From positions 1,372,001 through 1,436,000 of the forward strand of contig NZ_JAUSZN010000001.1 in the NCBI RefSeq assembly GCF_030817595.1: a stretch of DNA of 64,000 nucleotides. Reading direction: 5' to 3'. This stretch comes from Neobacillus niacini. Lineage in GTDB: Bacteria > Bacillota > Bacilli > Bacillales > Cytobacillaceae. This document shows positions 1 to 8,952 of this stretch, piece by piece (within the stretch, counting starts at the first letter, position 1; every line of letters starts with the position of its first letter). The position numbers were made by a program, and so were the translations under genes. The notes under the pieces were generated by a model. It was given only the letters and a program-made list of their open reading frames with translations, did not search any database and was not told the DNA's origin.

Positions 1-866
1 TCTGCATCAGAATTATAGTTCGTGTTTGTATTTATATCGTAAGTAAAAATTTCGCCGTCAGCATTTCTAATAAATTCAATGCCGGCAACTTGAATATCAT
101 TACCTGCTAAAACTTTTTGATATTTTTCTAAAATTTCGTCCTCAAAACCTTCGATGATTTGAAACTTAGGCTTCTCTTCTACTTCTTCTCCTACCGGACA
201 GAATAAATCGCCAATTTGGCATGCGTCCGCTGGGCACAGTTCAAAACCTTCTGAAGTATCAACCCTAACGGCATAAACAAAGTTGCCTCCTACAAACTCA
301 CAACGAGTGATGTAGCTTTCAGGAGATTGAATGTATTCCTGAATAAGGGTAATGCCATCGACTGGTTCTTCGAAAGCAGGTCCTTCTACATAAGCCTTTA
401 AAGCTTCTAAACTATGGAATAATTGAACACCTAAACCTTTACCGGCACGGTTATGCTTCGTAATAAACGGCTGTCCGGCAAAGCTTTTAGCTGCATTAAT
501 AATGTTTTGTTTTCCAACTGCTGCAATCGTTTTTGGAGTCTTAACACCATACTTGTTTAACTCTAAGTATTGTAAAACCTTGCTAACTTCAAGCTTTAGA
601 GCGCTTGTCCCATTTAACACCGTACGGCCATGTGCTTCAAGCCAGGCTAATACTTGTGCAGAAAATTCAGCTGCAAAACGATGATCACGTGTATGAGAAG
701 AAGCACTCATACGGCTATAGAAAATTCCTTCTGGTGGTTCTGTTGATAAATCTACCGTTCCTTCGTCTAAATGCCATTCTTCATAAGGAACTCCAAGTTC
801 CTCTAACCTATTTGTTAAATGGACAGTCCACTCACTATTTTCATGTATCACATATACCTTGCTCAT
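1..866 (-). CDS. ATP-grasp ligase, RimK-like (partial, runs off left edge)
   Basis: The reverse strand is open from an ATG at 866 to the left edge (about 288 codons, C-terminus missing). The product begins MSKVYVIHENSEW. It shows an ATP-grasp core: a segment with NRAGKGLGVQLF that fits the nucleotide-binding loop at about residues 140-155, and a late DINTNTNYN stretch that fits the metal-binding Asn/Asp motif. RimK-type ATP-grasp enzymes join a carboxylate to an amine through an acyl phosphate. Here the substrate is unknown. It starts 16 bp after the monooxygenase at 883-1932, with an AAAGGGG-like ribosome binding site in the gap, so both are probably one transcript under the SAM riboswitch. 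That makes a role in sulfur or methionine-linked metabolism likely, but this is inference. Confidence 0.75.
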   Translation of the reverse strand, partial: MSKVYVIHENSEWTVHLTNRLEELGVPYEEWHLDEGTVDLSTEPPEGIFYSRMSASSHTRDHRFAAEFSAQVLAWLEAHGRTVLNGTSALKLEVSKVLQYLELNKYGVKTPKTIAAVGKQNIINAAKSFAGQPFITKHNRAGKGLGVQLFHSLEALKAYVEGPAFEEPVDGITLIQEYIQSPESYITRCEFVGGNFVYAVRVDTSEGFELCPADACQIGDLFCPVGEEVEEKPKFQIIEGFEDEILEKYQKVLAGNDIQVAGIEFIRNADGEIFTYDINTNTNYNSDA

Positions 867-882
867 TACTATGACCCCTTTT

Positions 883-1932
883 CTAGTTCTTTATTAAACT
901 ACGTTTTTGTTCAACTAACGGCATAACCTGCTTTGCAAAGCGTTCCATTTCTTCTAGTTGAGGTGAAAATTGTAATAACAATAAATCTAAGCCAGCTTCT
1001 TCATATTGTAAAATTCGATTGGCAATTTGTTCTGGTGTTCCTACTAAGTTTGGTCTGAGACCGCGATTAGATACGGAATAATCTTGTAATTGGATTTGTT
1101 GCTCTAAGTGTGATTTGGTAGTGAAATCTTTAAAGCCAGCATAACCGCTAGAATCTTTCACCGTTGTGATTTTTTCAAGTTCAGCTAGTGCCTCTTCTTC
1201 TGTATCACGACAAATAACATAAGCAGCCATTCCGAAAGAACTAAATGGCGCATTGCCAGTTTGTGCTCGGCGTGCCTTCATATCGGTTATTTTTCGGTCG
1301 ATCTCTTCAACGGTACCACCGTGCATCACATACGCATCACATTTTTCTGCAATCGTTTGCTTGCCTTTTTCACTTTCCCCGCCTGCATAAAGAATTGGGT
1401 TTGGTCTTTGAAGCGGTTTCGGTGCAAGCTTCGTGTCCTTTAAGTCGTAAAACTGGCCAGTGTAATTGAAGGTTTCTTCTGTCCATAATCCTTTTAGGAC
1501 ATCAATAAACTCCTCGGTACGAGCATAACGCTCATCATGTTCTGTAAAAATACCGCCATATTGACGCGCTTCTTCTGCCCACCAAGCCGAAACCACGTTT
1601 AGCGTAAAACGTCCGTTACTGATTTGATCAATATTTGCTGCCATTTTGGCTGCTACCGCAGGATTATGAAACCCAGGACGAATCGCGGTCATAATCTCAA
1701 TTTTTTCCGTGACCGCTGCCAGTGCGGCGGCTGTGGACCAAGCTTCAAGAGAATCATGCTCCGGTCCTTTAATATCATTTAAATATAATTCAGCGATTAA
1801 CGTAGTAGAGTAACCCCATTTTTCAGCGGATTGAGTGACCTTTTTAGCATATTCAAAGGTTGGCGGCATATTTTCATCATCCACATTTCGTAACCAGCCT
1901 CCAAAAATCGGTAACCAAAAACCATATTTCAT
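883..1932 (-). CDS. LLM-class flavin-dependent monooxygenase (SsuD/SfnG-like)
   Basis: A 349-residue bacterial luciferase-like (beta/alpha)8 protein. Typical stretches are the N-terminal MKYGFWLPIFGGWL, the central NVVSAWWAEEARQYGG and the C-terminal GLDLLLLQFSP. It resembles the FMNH2-dependent alkanesulfonate and dimethylsulfone monooxygenases, which cleave C-S bonds to release sulfite. These enzymes need a separate flavin reductase, and none is adjacent. The S-box riboswitch directly upstream (1999-2143) means the gene is expressed when S-adenosylmethionine is low, which agrees with sulfur scavenging. The exact substrate cannot be read from the sequence. The ATP-grasp ligase follows 16 bp downstream. 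Confidence 0.85.
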   Translation of the reverse strand: MKYGFWLPIFGGWLRNVDDENMPPTFEYAKKVTQSAEKWGYSTTLIAELYLNDIKGPEHDSLEAWSTAAALAAVTEKIEIMTAIRPGFHNPAVAAKMAANIDQISNGRFTLNVVSAWWAEEARQYGGIFTEHDERYARTEEFIDVLKGLWTEETFNYTGQFYDLKDTKLAPKPLQRPNPILYAGGESEKGKQTIAEKCDAYVMHGGTVEEIDRKITDMKARRAQTGNAPFSSFGMAAYVICRDTEEEALAELEKITTVKDSSGYAGFKDFTTKSHLEQQIQLQDYSVSNRGLRPNLVGTPEQIANRILQYEEAGLDLLLLQFSPQLEEMERFAKQVMPLVEQKRSLIKN

Positions 1933-1998
1933 TACTATTACCTCTCTTTTTAATAATCTAGTTTTCCCATTAGCTAAGTTGGATTTATGTATAAATTA

Positions 1999-2143
1999 AA
2001 AAAACTCTCCTCCAAAGAAGAGAGTTTGATAACCCTCTTCTCATCTTTCAAGCCATATGCTTGATGGAATTAGCACAGTATTCATAAGAACCTGCTGCCG
2101 AGGTTTCAAAGGGCCAGTCCCTCCACCTCTCTGGATAAGAAGA
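1999..2143 (-). promoter_or_regulatory. SAM-I (S-box) riboswitch with terminator
   Basis: Read on the minus strand, the leader starts CTTATCCAGAGAGGTGGAGG (ending near 2140) and continues with GGGACTGGCCC, GAAACCTCGGCAGCAGG and GTGCTAATTCC. These are the hallmark conserved segments of the S-box aptamer. It ends in AAACTCTCTTCTTTGGAGGAGAGTTTTTTT at about 1999-2026, a terminator hairpin with a T-run. In this family SAM binding favours the terminator, so the monooxygenase and ATP-grasp genes are turned on when SAM is scarce. Confidence 0.95.
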
Positions 2144-2319
2144 AAAATAGTATTTAACTTTTAATTTAATAAAGTGATAATAGTTTAAATTCAGCAAATT
2201 GTCAATCAAATATTTCTATACACTAAATAATTTAAAGTACTCTCTTCTATTTTTGTATTAGTGTGTGAGGTAATCTGGCCTCTCTGATCTTTTTATTCCT
2301 TTTTCAACACGTTTATTTA

Positions 2320-2547
2320 TTACTTAACTCCAAATTGTTCCCTTACTAGTGCCGCTTCTTCGCTCGGGCTCAAGATTCCATACGCCTTTCCAACTGAGCC
2401 ATTTTTCATTTTCCAAATAGAGTTATGTTCCGCTACAATATTACCAAAATCGTTATTCAACCAATCAGTCACTATAGTAAGCATATCAATATTTTGATTA
2501 AATGCAGGATTCTCCTGAAGGACTTCATTTCCTACAAATAAAAACAC
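2320..2547 (-). CDS. Unrecognised small ORF, possibly a gene 3'-end remnant
   Basis: An open frame of 75 codons. The C-terminal part (HNSIWKMKNGSVGKAYGIL then SPSEEAALVREQFGVK) has the composition of a real soluble protein, but the start overlaps the flanking hairpin repeat at 2546-2590 and no good ribosome binding site is visible. It may be the truncated end of a decayed gene. I do not recognise the family. It is isolated between the S-box leader and the melA-like gene. Confidence 0.3.
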   Translation of the reverse strand: MFLFVGNEVLQENPAFNQNIDMLTIVTDWLNNDFGNIVAEHNSIWKMKNGSVGKAYGILSPSEEAALVREQFGVK

Positions 2548-2590
2548 TCACAAGCTTGACGTATCAGCATTTGTGAGTGTTTATTTGTTT
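2546..2590. terminator. Hairpin repeat ACTCACAAA...TTTGTGAGT (copy 1)
   Basis: The sequence has AAAACACTCACAA, a loop, then TTTGTGAGTGTTTATTT. It is an inverted repeat with T/A runs on both sides and could terminate transcription in either direction. Related hairpins occur near 15749, 25991, 38492 and 58941. Confidence 0.55.
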
Positions 2591-2658
2591 AAAAATTTCA
2601 ACAGGTACCTACTTCACTATATCCTCGTTTTCCAAATCCTTTGGTAATCAAAATAAAA

Positions 2659-4167
2659 TTAATGTACGGCTGATGGGCGCTCAATCGCTTTATCTGATTC
2701 ACCGGCATTTTTACGAGCAGCTTCTTTGTCTTGTGCCATTTCTTCGACTGATTTAACCTTCAATCGTGCAGCCCCTTTATAATCCTTCGTTGGGATTAGT
2801 GATGATTGGATGGATAAGTTCTCTTTCGCTTTTTCAATTGCTTCTGTGTACTGCGGAAGCCATTGTTCCCCCGCAACCAACATTTCATCAACAAGCTGCC
2901 AAATTTCTTTCGGATTACACACAGCTCCAACAAGTGGATCCATCATCATTGCTTGACGTAGTAAGAAGTCTTTTCCTGTTACTGCAGCTTCTACAGATAG
3001 TCTTTGGACGGAGATGCTCACATTACATACAGCCGCAGGTCCAAGTGGTAAATCGCCGATATGGGGCATGTTGATACCATTGCGGTCTACATATCCAGGA
3101 GCCTCAATAATCGCGTCATTTGGAAGATTTGAAATCACACCATTGTTTACCACATTGAAATGACCTCTGTATACACGGCCGGTTTCTAGTGCTTCAATAA
3201 TGTAAGATCCATGTTCTTCGCCACGATTTTCTTGATTGTATTCCATGGCTGGTTCTTTTAACCAATTTGGGAAATCAGTTTTGAACCAGTTTCTGCCTTC
3301 TGTACAGACCCGTAAATATCCACCTGTTTCACCATTTATCCATGTACCAAGATCAATCCACTCATTTATCTCCTCAGGTCGTTTCCGGTACCACGGGACG
3401 TATTCACTTAAATGACCGTTTGATTCCGTACTGTAGTAGCCAAATCGTCTTAGCATATCGATTCTGACTTTCTCGGTTACTGAAAACTCTGGATGATTCT
3501 CAAACGCTTCCAGCAGTTTCCCTGTGAGATCTTCACCTTTATGTTTGATGCTTACGTACCAAGTTTGGTGATTAATTCCTGCACAAATGATATCGATCTC
3601 TTCCTTTTTTAATCCAAATGCTTTGGCAATTTGTCTGTGTCCGCCTTGCACCCCGTGACAAAGACCAATCGTTCTTACACCGCCATATTTGTTACAAGCC
3701 CATGTTAACATCGCCATTGGATTCGCATAATTTAAAAGTAATGCGTCAGGTTCTGCAACTTCACGAATATCTTTGCAAATATTTAACATTTCAGGAATCC
3801 CACGTTGCCCGTACATAATACCGCCCGCACAAAGTGTGTCCCCTACACACTGATCAATCCCATATTTAAGTGGAATATCGACATCATGTTGAAAGGCTTC
3901 TAGACCGCCGATTCGTACGACGGAAAATATGTATCTAGCATCTCTTAAAGCCTCTCTACGATTTTGAGTCGCTTGAATCTTAATATCTAACCCATTTTCA
4001 TCAATATCTCGTTGGCATAGCTCTGTAACCATATCTAGATTTTGAGCACTAATATCCGTAAACGCCACTTCAATATTTTTGAATTCTGCTACAGCTAGAA
4101 GGTCTCGTAGTAGCCCCCTTGTAAACCCGATACTGCCAGCGCCAATAAAAGCAATTTTAAAAGTCAT
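2659..4167 (-). CDS. melA: GH4 alpha-galactosidase/6-phospho-glycosidase (MelA-like)
   Basis: A family 4 glycoside hydrolase of about 502 residues. It opens with a Rossmann NAD-binding motif (KIAFIGAGSIGFTRGLLRDL), followed by NYANPMAMLTW and GLCHGVQGGH. The latter holds the Cys-His region that in GH4 binds the divalent metal. GH4 enzymes cleave by a redox-elimination mechanism using NAD+ and Mn2+. The extreme N-terminal extension (15 residues) is unlikely: an ATG at 4167 sits 8 bases after AAAGGAG. The neighbours are an AraC regulator and a sugar ABC transporter, so the operon probably imports and hydrolyses an alpha-galactoside or related sugar. A perfect cre box lies upstream. The subfamily (MelA rather than 6-phospho-glucosidase) fits because the system uses an ABC importer and not a PTS. 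Confidence 0.85.
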   Translation of the reverse strand: MTFKIAFIGAGSIGFTRGLLRDLLAVAEFKNIEVAFTDISAQNLDMVTELCQRDIDENGLDIKIQATQNRREALRDARYIFSVVRIGGLEAFQHDVDIPLKYGIDQCVGDTLCAGGIMYGQRGIPEMLNICKDIREVAEPDALLLNYANPMAMLTWACNKYGGVRTIGLCHGVQGGHRQIAKAFGLKKEEIDIICAGINHQTWYVSIKHKGEDLTGKLLEAFENHPEFSVTEKVRIDMLRRFGYYSTESNGHLSEYVPWYRKRPEEINEWIDLGTWINGETGGYLRVCTEGRNWFKTDFPNWLKEPAMEYNQENRGEEHGSYIIEALETGRVYRGHFNVVNNGVISNLPNDAIIEAPGYVDRNGINMPHIGDLPLGPAAVCNVSISVQRLSVEAAVTGKDFLLRQAMMMDPLVGAVCNPKEIWQLVDEMLVAGEQWLPQYTEAIEKAKENLSIQSSLIPTKDYKGAARLKVKSVEEMAQDKEAARKNAGESDKAIERPSAVH

Positions 4168-4217
4168 ATTAGCATTCTCCTTTACTATTTTATATATTAA
4201 TCCTATCACCATAGGGT

Positions 4218-4232
4218 AGAAAACGTTTCCAA
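4218..4232 (-). promoter_or_regulatory. CcpA cre box upstream of the melA-like gene
   Basis: The minus strand reads TTGGAAACGTTTTCT, which matches the cre consensus WTGNAANCGNWNNCW at every position. It lies about 50 bp before the melA-like ATG, so catabolite repression by CcpA is expected. Confidence 0.75.
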
Positions 4233-4284
4233 GTTTATAACCTTTCTAGTAAAAAAATGTATAAAATCATAACCTTTTTAAATA
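4231..4284 (-). promoter_or_regulatory. Two direct repeats, candidate AraC operator
   Basis: On the plus strand TTTATAACCTTTCTAGTAAA and AATCATAACCTTTTTAAATA are repeated in the same orientation, with their AACC cores at 4239 and 4271 (32 bp, three helical turns). The same motif pair with the same 32-bp spacing occurs at 8786-8845 ahead of the ABC transporter genes. Paired direct repeats are the usual binding pattern of AraC proteins; assignment to the AraC protein at 4308-5200 is inference. Confidence 0.5.
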
Positions 4285-4307
4285 AAGAATCTGACTGCTG
4301 ACTGTGA

Positions 4308-5200
4308 TTATCTACTAAATTTCACTATATCTTGACTGACAGACTTTCTGTATTCAATAGGTGTCATATTTGTGTGTTTTTTAAAGAGATTACTGAAATA
4401 TTGACGACTGTTAATACCCACATAAAAAGATATTTCAATCACTGGAATATCAGTATCCGCTAATAACATTTTTGCTTTTCCATTCTTAGTGAAGTCAGAT
4501 ATTCCATAATCGTAAATCCTGTCTGTTTTTTAAAAATTCGGTGAAGGTATCCAGGATGAATATTTACCGTGTCTCCAATATCCTTCACTTGGATATTACA
4601 GTCATAGTTATGATGAAGATACTCAATTGTCTGTTTTACATAAACATTTGCCTGTTGGTGATCCCTTTCATTCTTCCTTTCCTCAATGACCATTCTTGAA
4701 ATTTGAATGAGAAGTTGTGCTAAATGGAGTTGAATCACTATTTCTTTGTCCTTTTCCTTCTTATCCAATTCGAGAACTAAATTTTTTAAAGTATAGTAGA
4801 TATCATTAGGATCCTTCAATACAGCATAGGGACGACCTAGTAAAAGAAATTCAGCTAAATTACTGTTTTCGTTAGCTAAGTCCTTTATTGATGGGAAGCA
4901 GCCTTCTTTTGGAATAAAGGAAAATTCTACGTTTAACATCCGGCAGGGAGACTCTTTTTCTACGATTAATCGGTGAGAAACATTGGAATCTAGTAAAATA
5001 AAGTCACCCTTTTTCATCGAAATTGATTCATCAAGCGTATCAACGATACATCTGCCATCAATTACATACATAATTTCTACTTCTTTATGAGCATGAAATG
5101 GCATATTATAACTTTCCCACTGCTTAAAATAATAGGCAAAAACTTTAGGCTGATAATGGTTGGTTACTAATTCACCTTGGTATAAACTAATATAGTTCAA
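4308..5200 (-). pseudogene. AraC-family regulator, frameshifted near its C-terminus
   Basis: The N-terminus is a cupin-type sugar-sensing domain (FHAHKEVEIMYVIDG, then KKGDFILLDSNVSHRL). The first helix-turn-helix of the AraC DNA-binding domain follows (VKDIGDTVNIHPGYLHRIFK). The frame stops at 4460 after RMEKQKCY. The next frame continues as KMLLADTDIPVIEISFYVG, NSRQYFSNLFKKHTNMTP and IEYRKSVSQ, stopping at 4308. This is the missing second helix-turn-helix. One missing base in AAAAGCAAAAA at about 4474-4480 explains the break. If the shift is real, the regulator lacks half of its DNA-binding domain. It lies between the melA-like gene and the ABC genes and is the obvious local regulator. Confidence 0.8.
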
Positions 5201-5247
5201 AACAACCTCCGAATATTTTCTAGTTTCCGTCTAACAGGAATACTTAA

Positions 5248-6090
5248 CTATTTTCCAGAACCCATCGTAATTCCTTTTACAAAATGTTTTTGCATGAAAA
5301 GGAATAAAATTAATATTGGAAGCGAAGAAAGAATAATACCTGCAAAACCTACATTAAAATTCGTTTCAAATGCACTAAACAAGGTCGATTGCATAACAGT
5401 GAGGGTTTTCATGCTGTTGTCCGATAAAAAGAGCTGTGGCAATAGGTAATCATTCCAAATTTGTAACGATAAAATAATCGTTAGTGCAGCTGCAACTGGC
5501 TTTAACATTGGTAATACAATTATCCAAAACGTGCGCATAATGGAACACCCATCGATAAAAGCGGCTTCTTCAATTTCCTTTGGTATTGTTTTCATAAATC
5601 CTGCCATGACAAAAATAGCAAACGGAAGACTAGTACCAACATATAGAAATATGACGCCAAAAAGGTTGTTAATGAATCCTAAATTGCTGCCAAGCACAAA
5701 CATCGGAACAAAAATGACTTGATATGGAATCATGATTCCTGCAATAAAGAACATATATGTCCCATTAAAAAATGTATTACCACCTCTTACGATTGAATAC
5801 GCCGCCATTCCGCTTAGTAAAATAAGGAGTAAAACAGCACTTGCTGTGATGAAAAATGTATTTCCAAAGCTTTGGAAAAAATTCAGTGCTTCAAACGCCT
5901 GAGTAAAGTTCACCAATTCTAGCTTTTCGGGTAAAGAAAAAGGAGAGGAACCAATGATCTCTTGTGGCGACTTAAATGCGTAAAGGAAAACCACTAAAAA
6001 TGGGAGTAAATAAAATATTACGATAACTGTCACGATACTTTGGATAAGGAATGTTCCCTTGGTGTACTTTTTACTCATGTTATAATTCAA
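5248..6090 (-). CDS. Carbohydrate ABC transporter permease (MalG/MsmG-like)
   Basis: A 280-residue inner-membrane permease with about six membrane segments. The cytoplasmic EAA loop is present (PKEIEEAAFIDGCSIMRTFW at about residues 175-195), which docks the ATPase. The C-terminal MQKHFVKGITMGSGK end is typical of the MalG/MsmG group. It overlaps the preceding permease by 11 bp, indicating translational coupling. As in many Bacillus sugar importers there is no ATPase gene here; a shared MsmX-type ATPase elsewhere would energise it. Confidence 0.9.
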   Translation of the reverse strand: MNYNMSKKYTKGTFLIQSIVTVIVIFYLLPFLVVFLYAFKSPQEIIGSSPFSLPEKLELVNFTQAFEALNFFQSFGNTFFITASAVLLLILLSGMAAYSIVRGGNTFFNGTYMFFIAGIMIPYQVIFVPMFVLGSNLGFINNLFGVIFLYVGTSLPFAIFVMAGFMKTIPKEIEEAAFIDGCSIMRTFWIIVLPMLKPVAAALTIILSLQIWNDYLLPQLFLSDNSMKTLTVMQSTLFSAFETNFNVGFAGIILSSLPILILFLFMQKHFVKGITMGSGK

Positions 6091-7027
6091 CCTCCCTCTT
6101 ACGCAGCACCTTTAATTGAATGAAAGCAAATATTAGTAAAACAAGAAGAAAGACTACACTCATCGCAGACGCATAACTTGACTGTTGGGACATGAAGGCA
6201 GTGTCATAGATGTGCATGATAGTCGATTTAGATGAATCCCCTGGACCTCCACCTGTTGAGGCGACTATTAATTCATACACTTTTAAACTTCCTGTCGCAA
6301 TCCCAATGGTACATATTGTTATCGATGGCCCTAGCATAGGGATTGTAATATGAAAAAACTTTTGCCACCAATTCCCGCCATCCACTGTACATGCTTCATA
6401 AATGTCTTTAGGAACTGCTTGAAGTCCGGCTAAGTAAATGAGCATCCAATAGCCAATCCATTGCCAGTTGTTGGCAACAAGGAGTCCTGTTAAGACAGTA
6501 TCAGGGCTTGAGAAAAAATTGAAATTGATACTAAGGCCAAATATGTCATTGATACTAGGTAAGATCGTTCCGTACATTTTTGTCCAGATTTGACCGACTA
6601 GAATTGGGCTTAATAAAACGGGAGCAAAAATAATCGTCCGATAGAAATTTTTTGCCTTTATGCTGCTATCTAGCATGACAGCAAAAAAGAAAGCTGCAAT
6701 GTTTTGAATGATTGTATTAAATATCATAAATAGTCCAGTGAATTTAAAAGATTGAATGAACATTTCGTCCTTAGAAATTTCGATATAATTAGTGAATCCA
6801 ATCCAATTTTTTTCTAAGCTAATTCCATCCCAATCTGTAAAAGAATTATAAATTCCCATTATAAGTGGGATAATCATGGCCACAATAAAAAAAACCAAAG
6901 GGGGCAACAGCAATAGAAAGTATTGAATATCCCTTGCGTTCACCCTTTTCTTTTTGTGTACAATAGAAGTTGGTTTACTCGAAATCGTGATACTCATCGG
7001 TTGAGTATTCTTTCCTTCTAGTCTCAT
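6080..7027 (-). CDS. Carbohydrate ABC transporter permease (MalF-like)
   Basis: A permease of about 315 residues. The first membrane segment is YFLLLLPPLVFFIVAMIIPL and the EAA loop is VPKDIYEACTVDGGNWWQKF. It is the partner of the MalG-like permease at 5248-6090, which it overlaps. An in-frame GTG three codons earlier (7036) is possible, but the ATG at 7027 is the more usual choice. It lies 60 bp downstream of the solute-binding lipoprotein gene. Confidence 0.9.
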   Translation of the reverse strand: MRLEGKNTQPMSITISSKPTSIVHKKKRVNARDIQYFLLLLPPLVFFIVAMIIPLIMGIYNSFTDWDGISLEKNWIGFTNYIEISKDEMFIQSFKFTGLFMIFNTIIQNIAAFFFAVMLDSSIKAKNFYRTIIFAPVLLSPILVGQIWTKMYGTILPSINDIFGLSINFNFFSSPDTVLTGLLVANNWQWIGYWMLIYLAGLQAVPKDIYEACTVDGGNWWQKFFHITIPMLGPSITICTIGIATGSLKVYELIVASTGGGPGDSSKSTIMHIYDTAFMSQQSSYASAMSVVFLLVLLIFAFIQLKVLRKREVEL

Positions 7028-7096
7028 AAACAACACCCCATCACAATAAAAGTAGAGAGGAGAACAATTTCGTTCTCCTTTTTCTTAACCAGTCTT

Positions 7097-8371
7097 TTAT
7101 TTGGTAGAAAATTTCACTTTCGATTTGAAATCGTCTGATGCTTTTAGTGCTTTATCCAATGTTTTATTTCCTAATAGCCATTCTGCAATATAATTTCCAC
7201 TTTGTTCTTGATATGGCCAAGGAATTTGTACGTTACCGAGGTTTGCATCAGCTGCACCAATGCTTTTATAAGTGTTGATATCTTCTACATATGGAGCTTG
7301 AACAGCGGAAACCACATCAGGTATTAAGCTTTCTGTTTGGACAATGTCAATGTACTTTTTCGCCATATCCTTATTTGTAGCAAATACTTCTAAAACTTGT
7401 TTCACTTCTTTTGGATGCTTAGTTGTCGCACTTGCAGAGAAAGTGTGGTCGGGTTGCATGATGATTTTTGTATTCTTTTCATCCGTTGCTGGGGTCGGGA
7501 AAAATCCAATTTCAAGGTCTGGATTGTTTTTCAACACTTGTGCAGTCGACCACGTTCCGATAATCCACATTGCAGTTTCCTCTTTTGCAAACATTTCAGC
7601 TGCCCCTGTGAAATCTAGGCCAAATGGATCTTTGTTTGAATATTTGTATATTTCTTCAAAATGTTCAAACACTGTTTTGAATTCTGGTGAAGTTGCAAAT
7701 GATACCTTCCCTTTTTGTAAATCATTTCCCCAAGTTGGATTTTTTGAATACACCTCAATGGTTGCAAACTGGTTGAATGAGTTTCCAATCTGGTAATCCT
7801 TGAAATGAGAAGTAAATGGTGTAATGCCCTTACTTTTTAATGTTTCAGCTACTGCCATTAACTCATCCCATGTTTTTGGAATTTCAATGTTGTTTTCTGT
7901 AAAAATTCTTTTGTTGTAGAATACTCCTTGGAAATTCGATGTATAGGGAACTGCATAATCCTTTCCATCTATCTGCAAGGCTTTTCTGATATCTTCAGGA
8001 AATTCACTCATAAATTCCTCTGTAGAAAGGTCCATTAAATGTTCAGTGTATTTCGGATGATCTCCACCTTTAATCATGATAATATCTGGTAATTGTTTCC
8101 CGGCAATTCTAGTTTGCATAACTGAACTAAAATCGGTGTCCCAGTTTATGTATTCAAATTCAAGCTTTACATTTGGCAACTCTTTTTCAACGGTTTCTTT
8201 AATCATTTTTTCAGTTTCTTTTGTATTCGTGTTATTCCAATCCAAAACCTTTAAGGTGACTTTTCCGTCTTTTGATGTACCTGAAGAGCTTGAACTACAA
8301 GCAACAAGGAGTGACACAATGATTGAAATAATCATGATCAAGTGTACCCATTTAAAAAAACCTTTTTTCAT
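7097..8371 (-). CDS. Sugar ABC transporter solute-binding lipoprotein
   Basis: A 424-residue extracellular solute-binding protein of the MalE/MsmE type (family 1). The N-terminus is a lipoprotein signal peptide ending in LLVAC at about residue 25, so the mature protein is anchored to the outer face of the membrane by a lipidated Cys. Characteristic stretches are PKTWDELMAVAETLKSKGI and KEETAMWIIGTWSTAQVLK. It is the first gene of the transporter set and presumably binds the alpha-galactoside (or similar) that the GH4 enzyme at 2659 hydrolyses. A 580-bp regulatory region precedes it. Confidence 0.9.
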   Translation of the reverse strand: MKKGFFKWVHLIMIISIIVSLLVACSSSSSGTSKDGKVTLKVLDWNNTNTKETEKMIKETVEKELPNVKLEFEYINWDTDFSSVMQTRIAGKQLPDIIMIKGGDHPKYTEHLMDLSTEEFMSEFPEDIRKALQIDGKDYAVPYTSNFQGVFYNKRIFTENNIEIPKTWDELMAVAETLKSKGITPFTSHFKDYQIGNSFNQFATIEVYSKNPTWGNDLQKGKVSFATSPEFKTVFEHFEEIYKYSNKDPFGLDFTGAAEMFAKEETAMWIIGTWSTAQVLKNNPDLEIGFFPTPATDEKNTKIIMQPDHTFSASATTKHPKEVKQVLEVFATNKDMAKKYIDIVQTESLIPDVVSAVQAPYVEDINTYKSIGAADANLGNVQIPWPYQEQSGNYIAEWLLGNKTLDKALKASDDFKSKVKFSTK

Positions 8372-8521
8372 TTTTTAATTTCCCCCTTTTATAATTCATT
8401 TGCTAACACATCATTAGAAACAGAAAGAACCTTATTAACTAATATAGATATCTACTAGTGAGAACTTGTCTAAGAAGAAAAATAATAGAATATCATTATC
8501 ATTTGAGTAAGTAACGGGATG

Positions 8522-8536
8522 GTAAAACGCTTACAT
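8522..8536 (-). promoter_or_regulatory. cre-like box upstream of the ABC operon
   Basis: The minus strand reads ATGTAAGCGTTTTAC, which follows the cre consensus except at the last two positions. It is about 150 bp before the solute-binding protein start. Confidence 0.4.
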
Positions 8537-8785
8537 TTTAAGAAATTCTAACCTGTAAAATAATACTTTATATTCTTAATTTGTAACTTGTAAGTATCTT
8601 GACAGAAAAAATCTTGTTGTTTACCTTTTAATCTCTTAGCCTAAACATATAGCTAAGGATTTAAAACAACTGTTATGTAGGCATTCCCCCTTATTAAACA
8701 ATGGTTATACTAATGTGTTCAGAAAAATCAGATTAATCTAACTAGGTTTATTATATAGTCACTTTACATAGCAGTACAATACAGA

Positions 8786-8845
8786 ATCCTAACCTATTAC
8801 TTTAAATCAGGTATAAAATCCTAACCTTTACTATTTAATCAAGCC
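8786..8845 (-). promoter_or_regulatory. Second pair of AraC-type direct repeats
   Basis: The plus strand has AATCCTAACCTATTACTTTA and AATCCTAACCTTTACTATTT with AACC cores 32 bp apart (8791 and 8823). The spacing and core equal those of the pair ahead of the melA-like gene. They lie over 400 bp from the solute-binding protein ATG, which is far for a classical activator site. Confidence 0.45.
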
Positions 8846-8952
8846 TGTTAAGGGATGATGGTTTCTTGATTTAATCCCCACTTTTTGGTGGCCATTTCTC
8901 ACAACAAAAAGAGGATTACATTTTATTGCAACCCTCAAACGTTATGAATGTT

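Larger units (their letters stand above)
8372..8952. other. Intergenic region upstream of the sugar ABC operon
   Basis: No credible gene is seen. The region is AT-rich and holds a cre-like box and three copies of the AACC motif discussed under the AraC operator (cores at 8550, 8791 and 8823). It presumably contains the promoter of the solute-binding protein gene. Confidence 0.6.

Noticed and set aside
502..874. Plus-strand open frames (60 and 89 codons)
   Set aside because: They are antisense to the ATP-grasp coding frame, which is continuous on the minus strand, and have no ribosome binding sites or family features.
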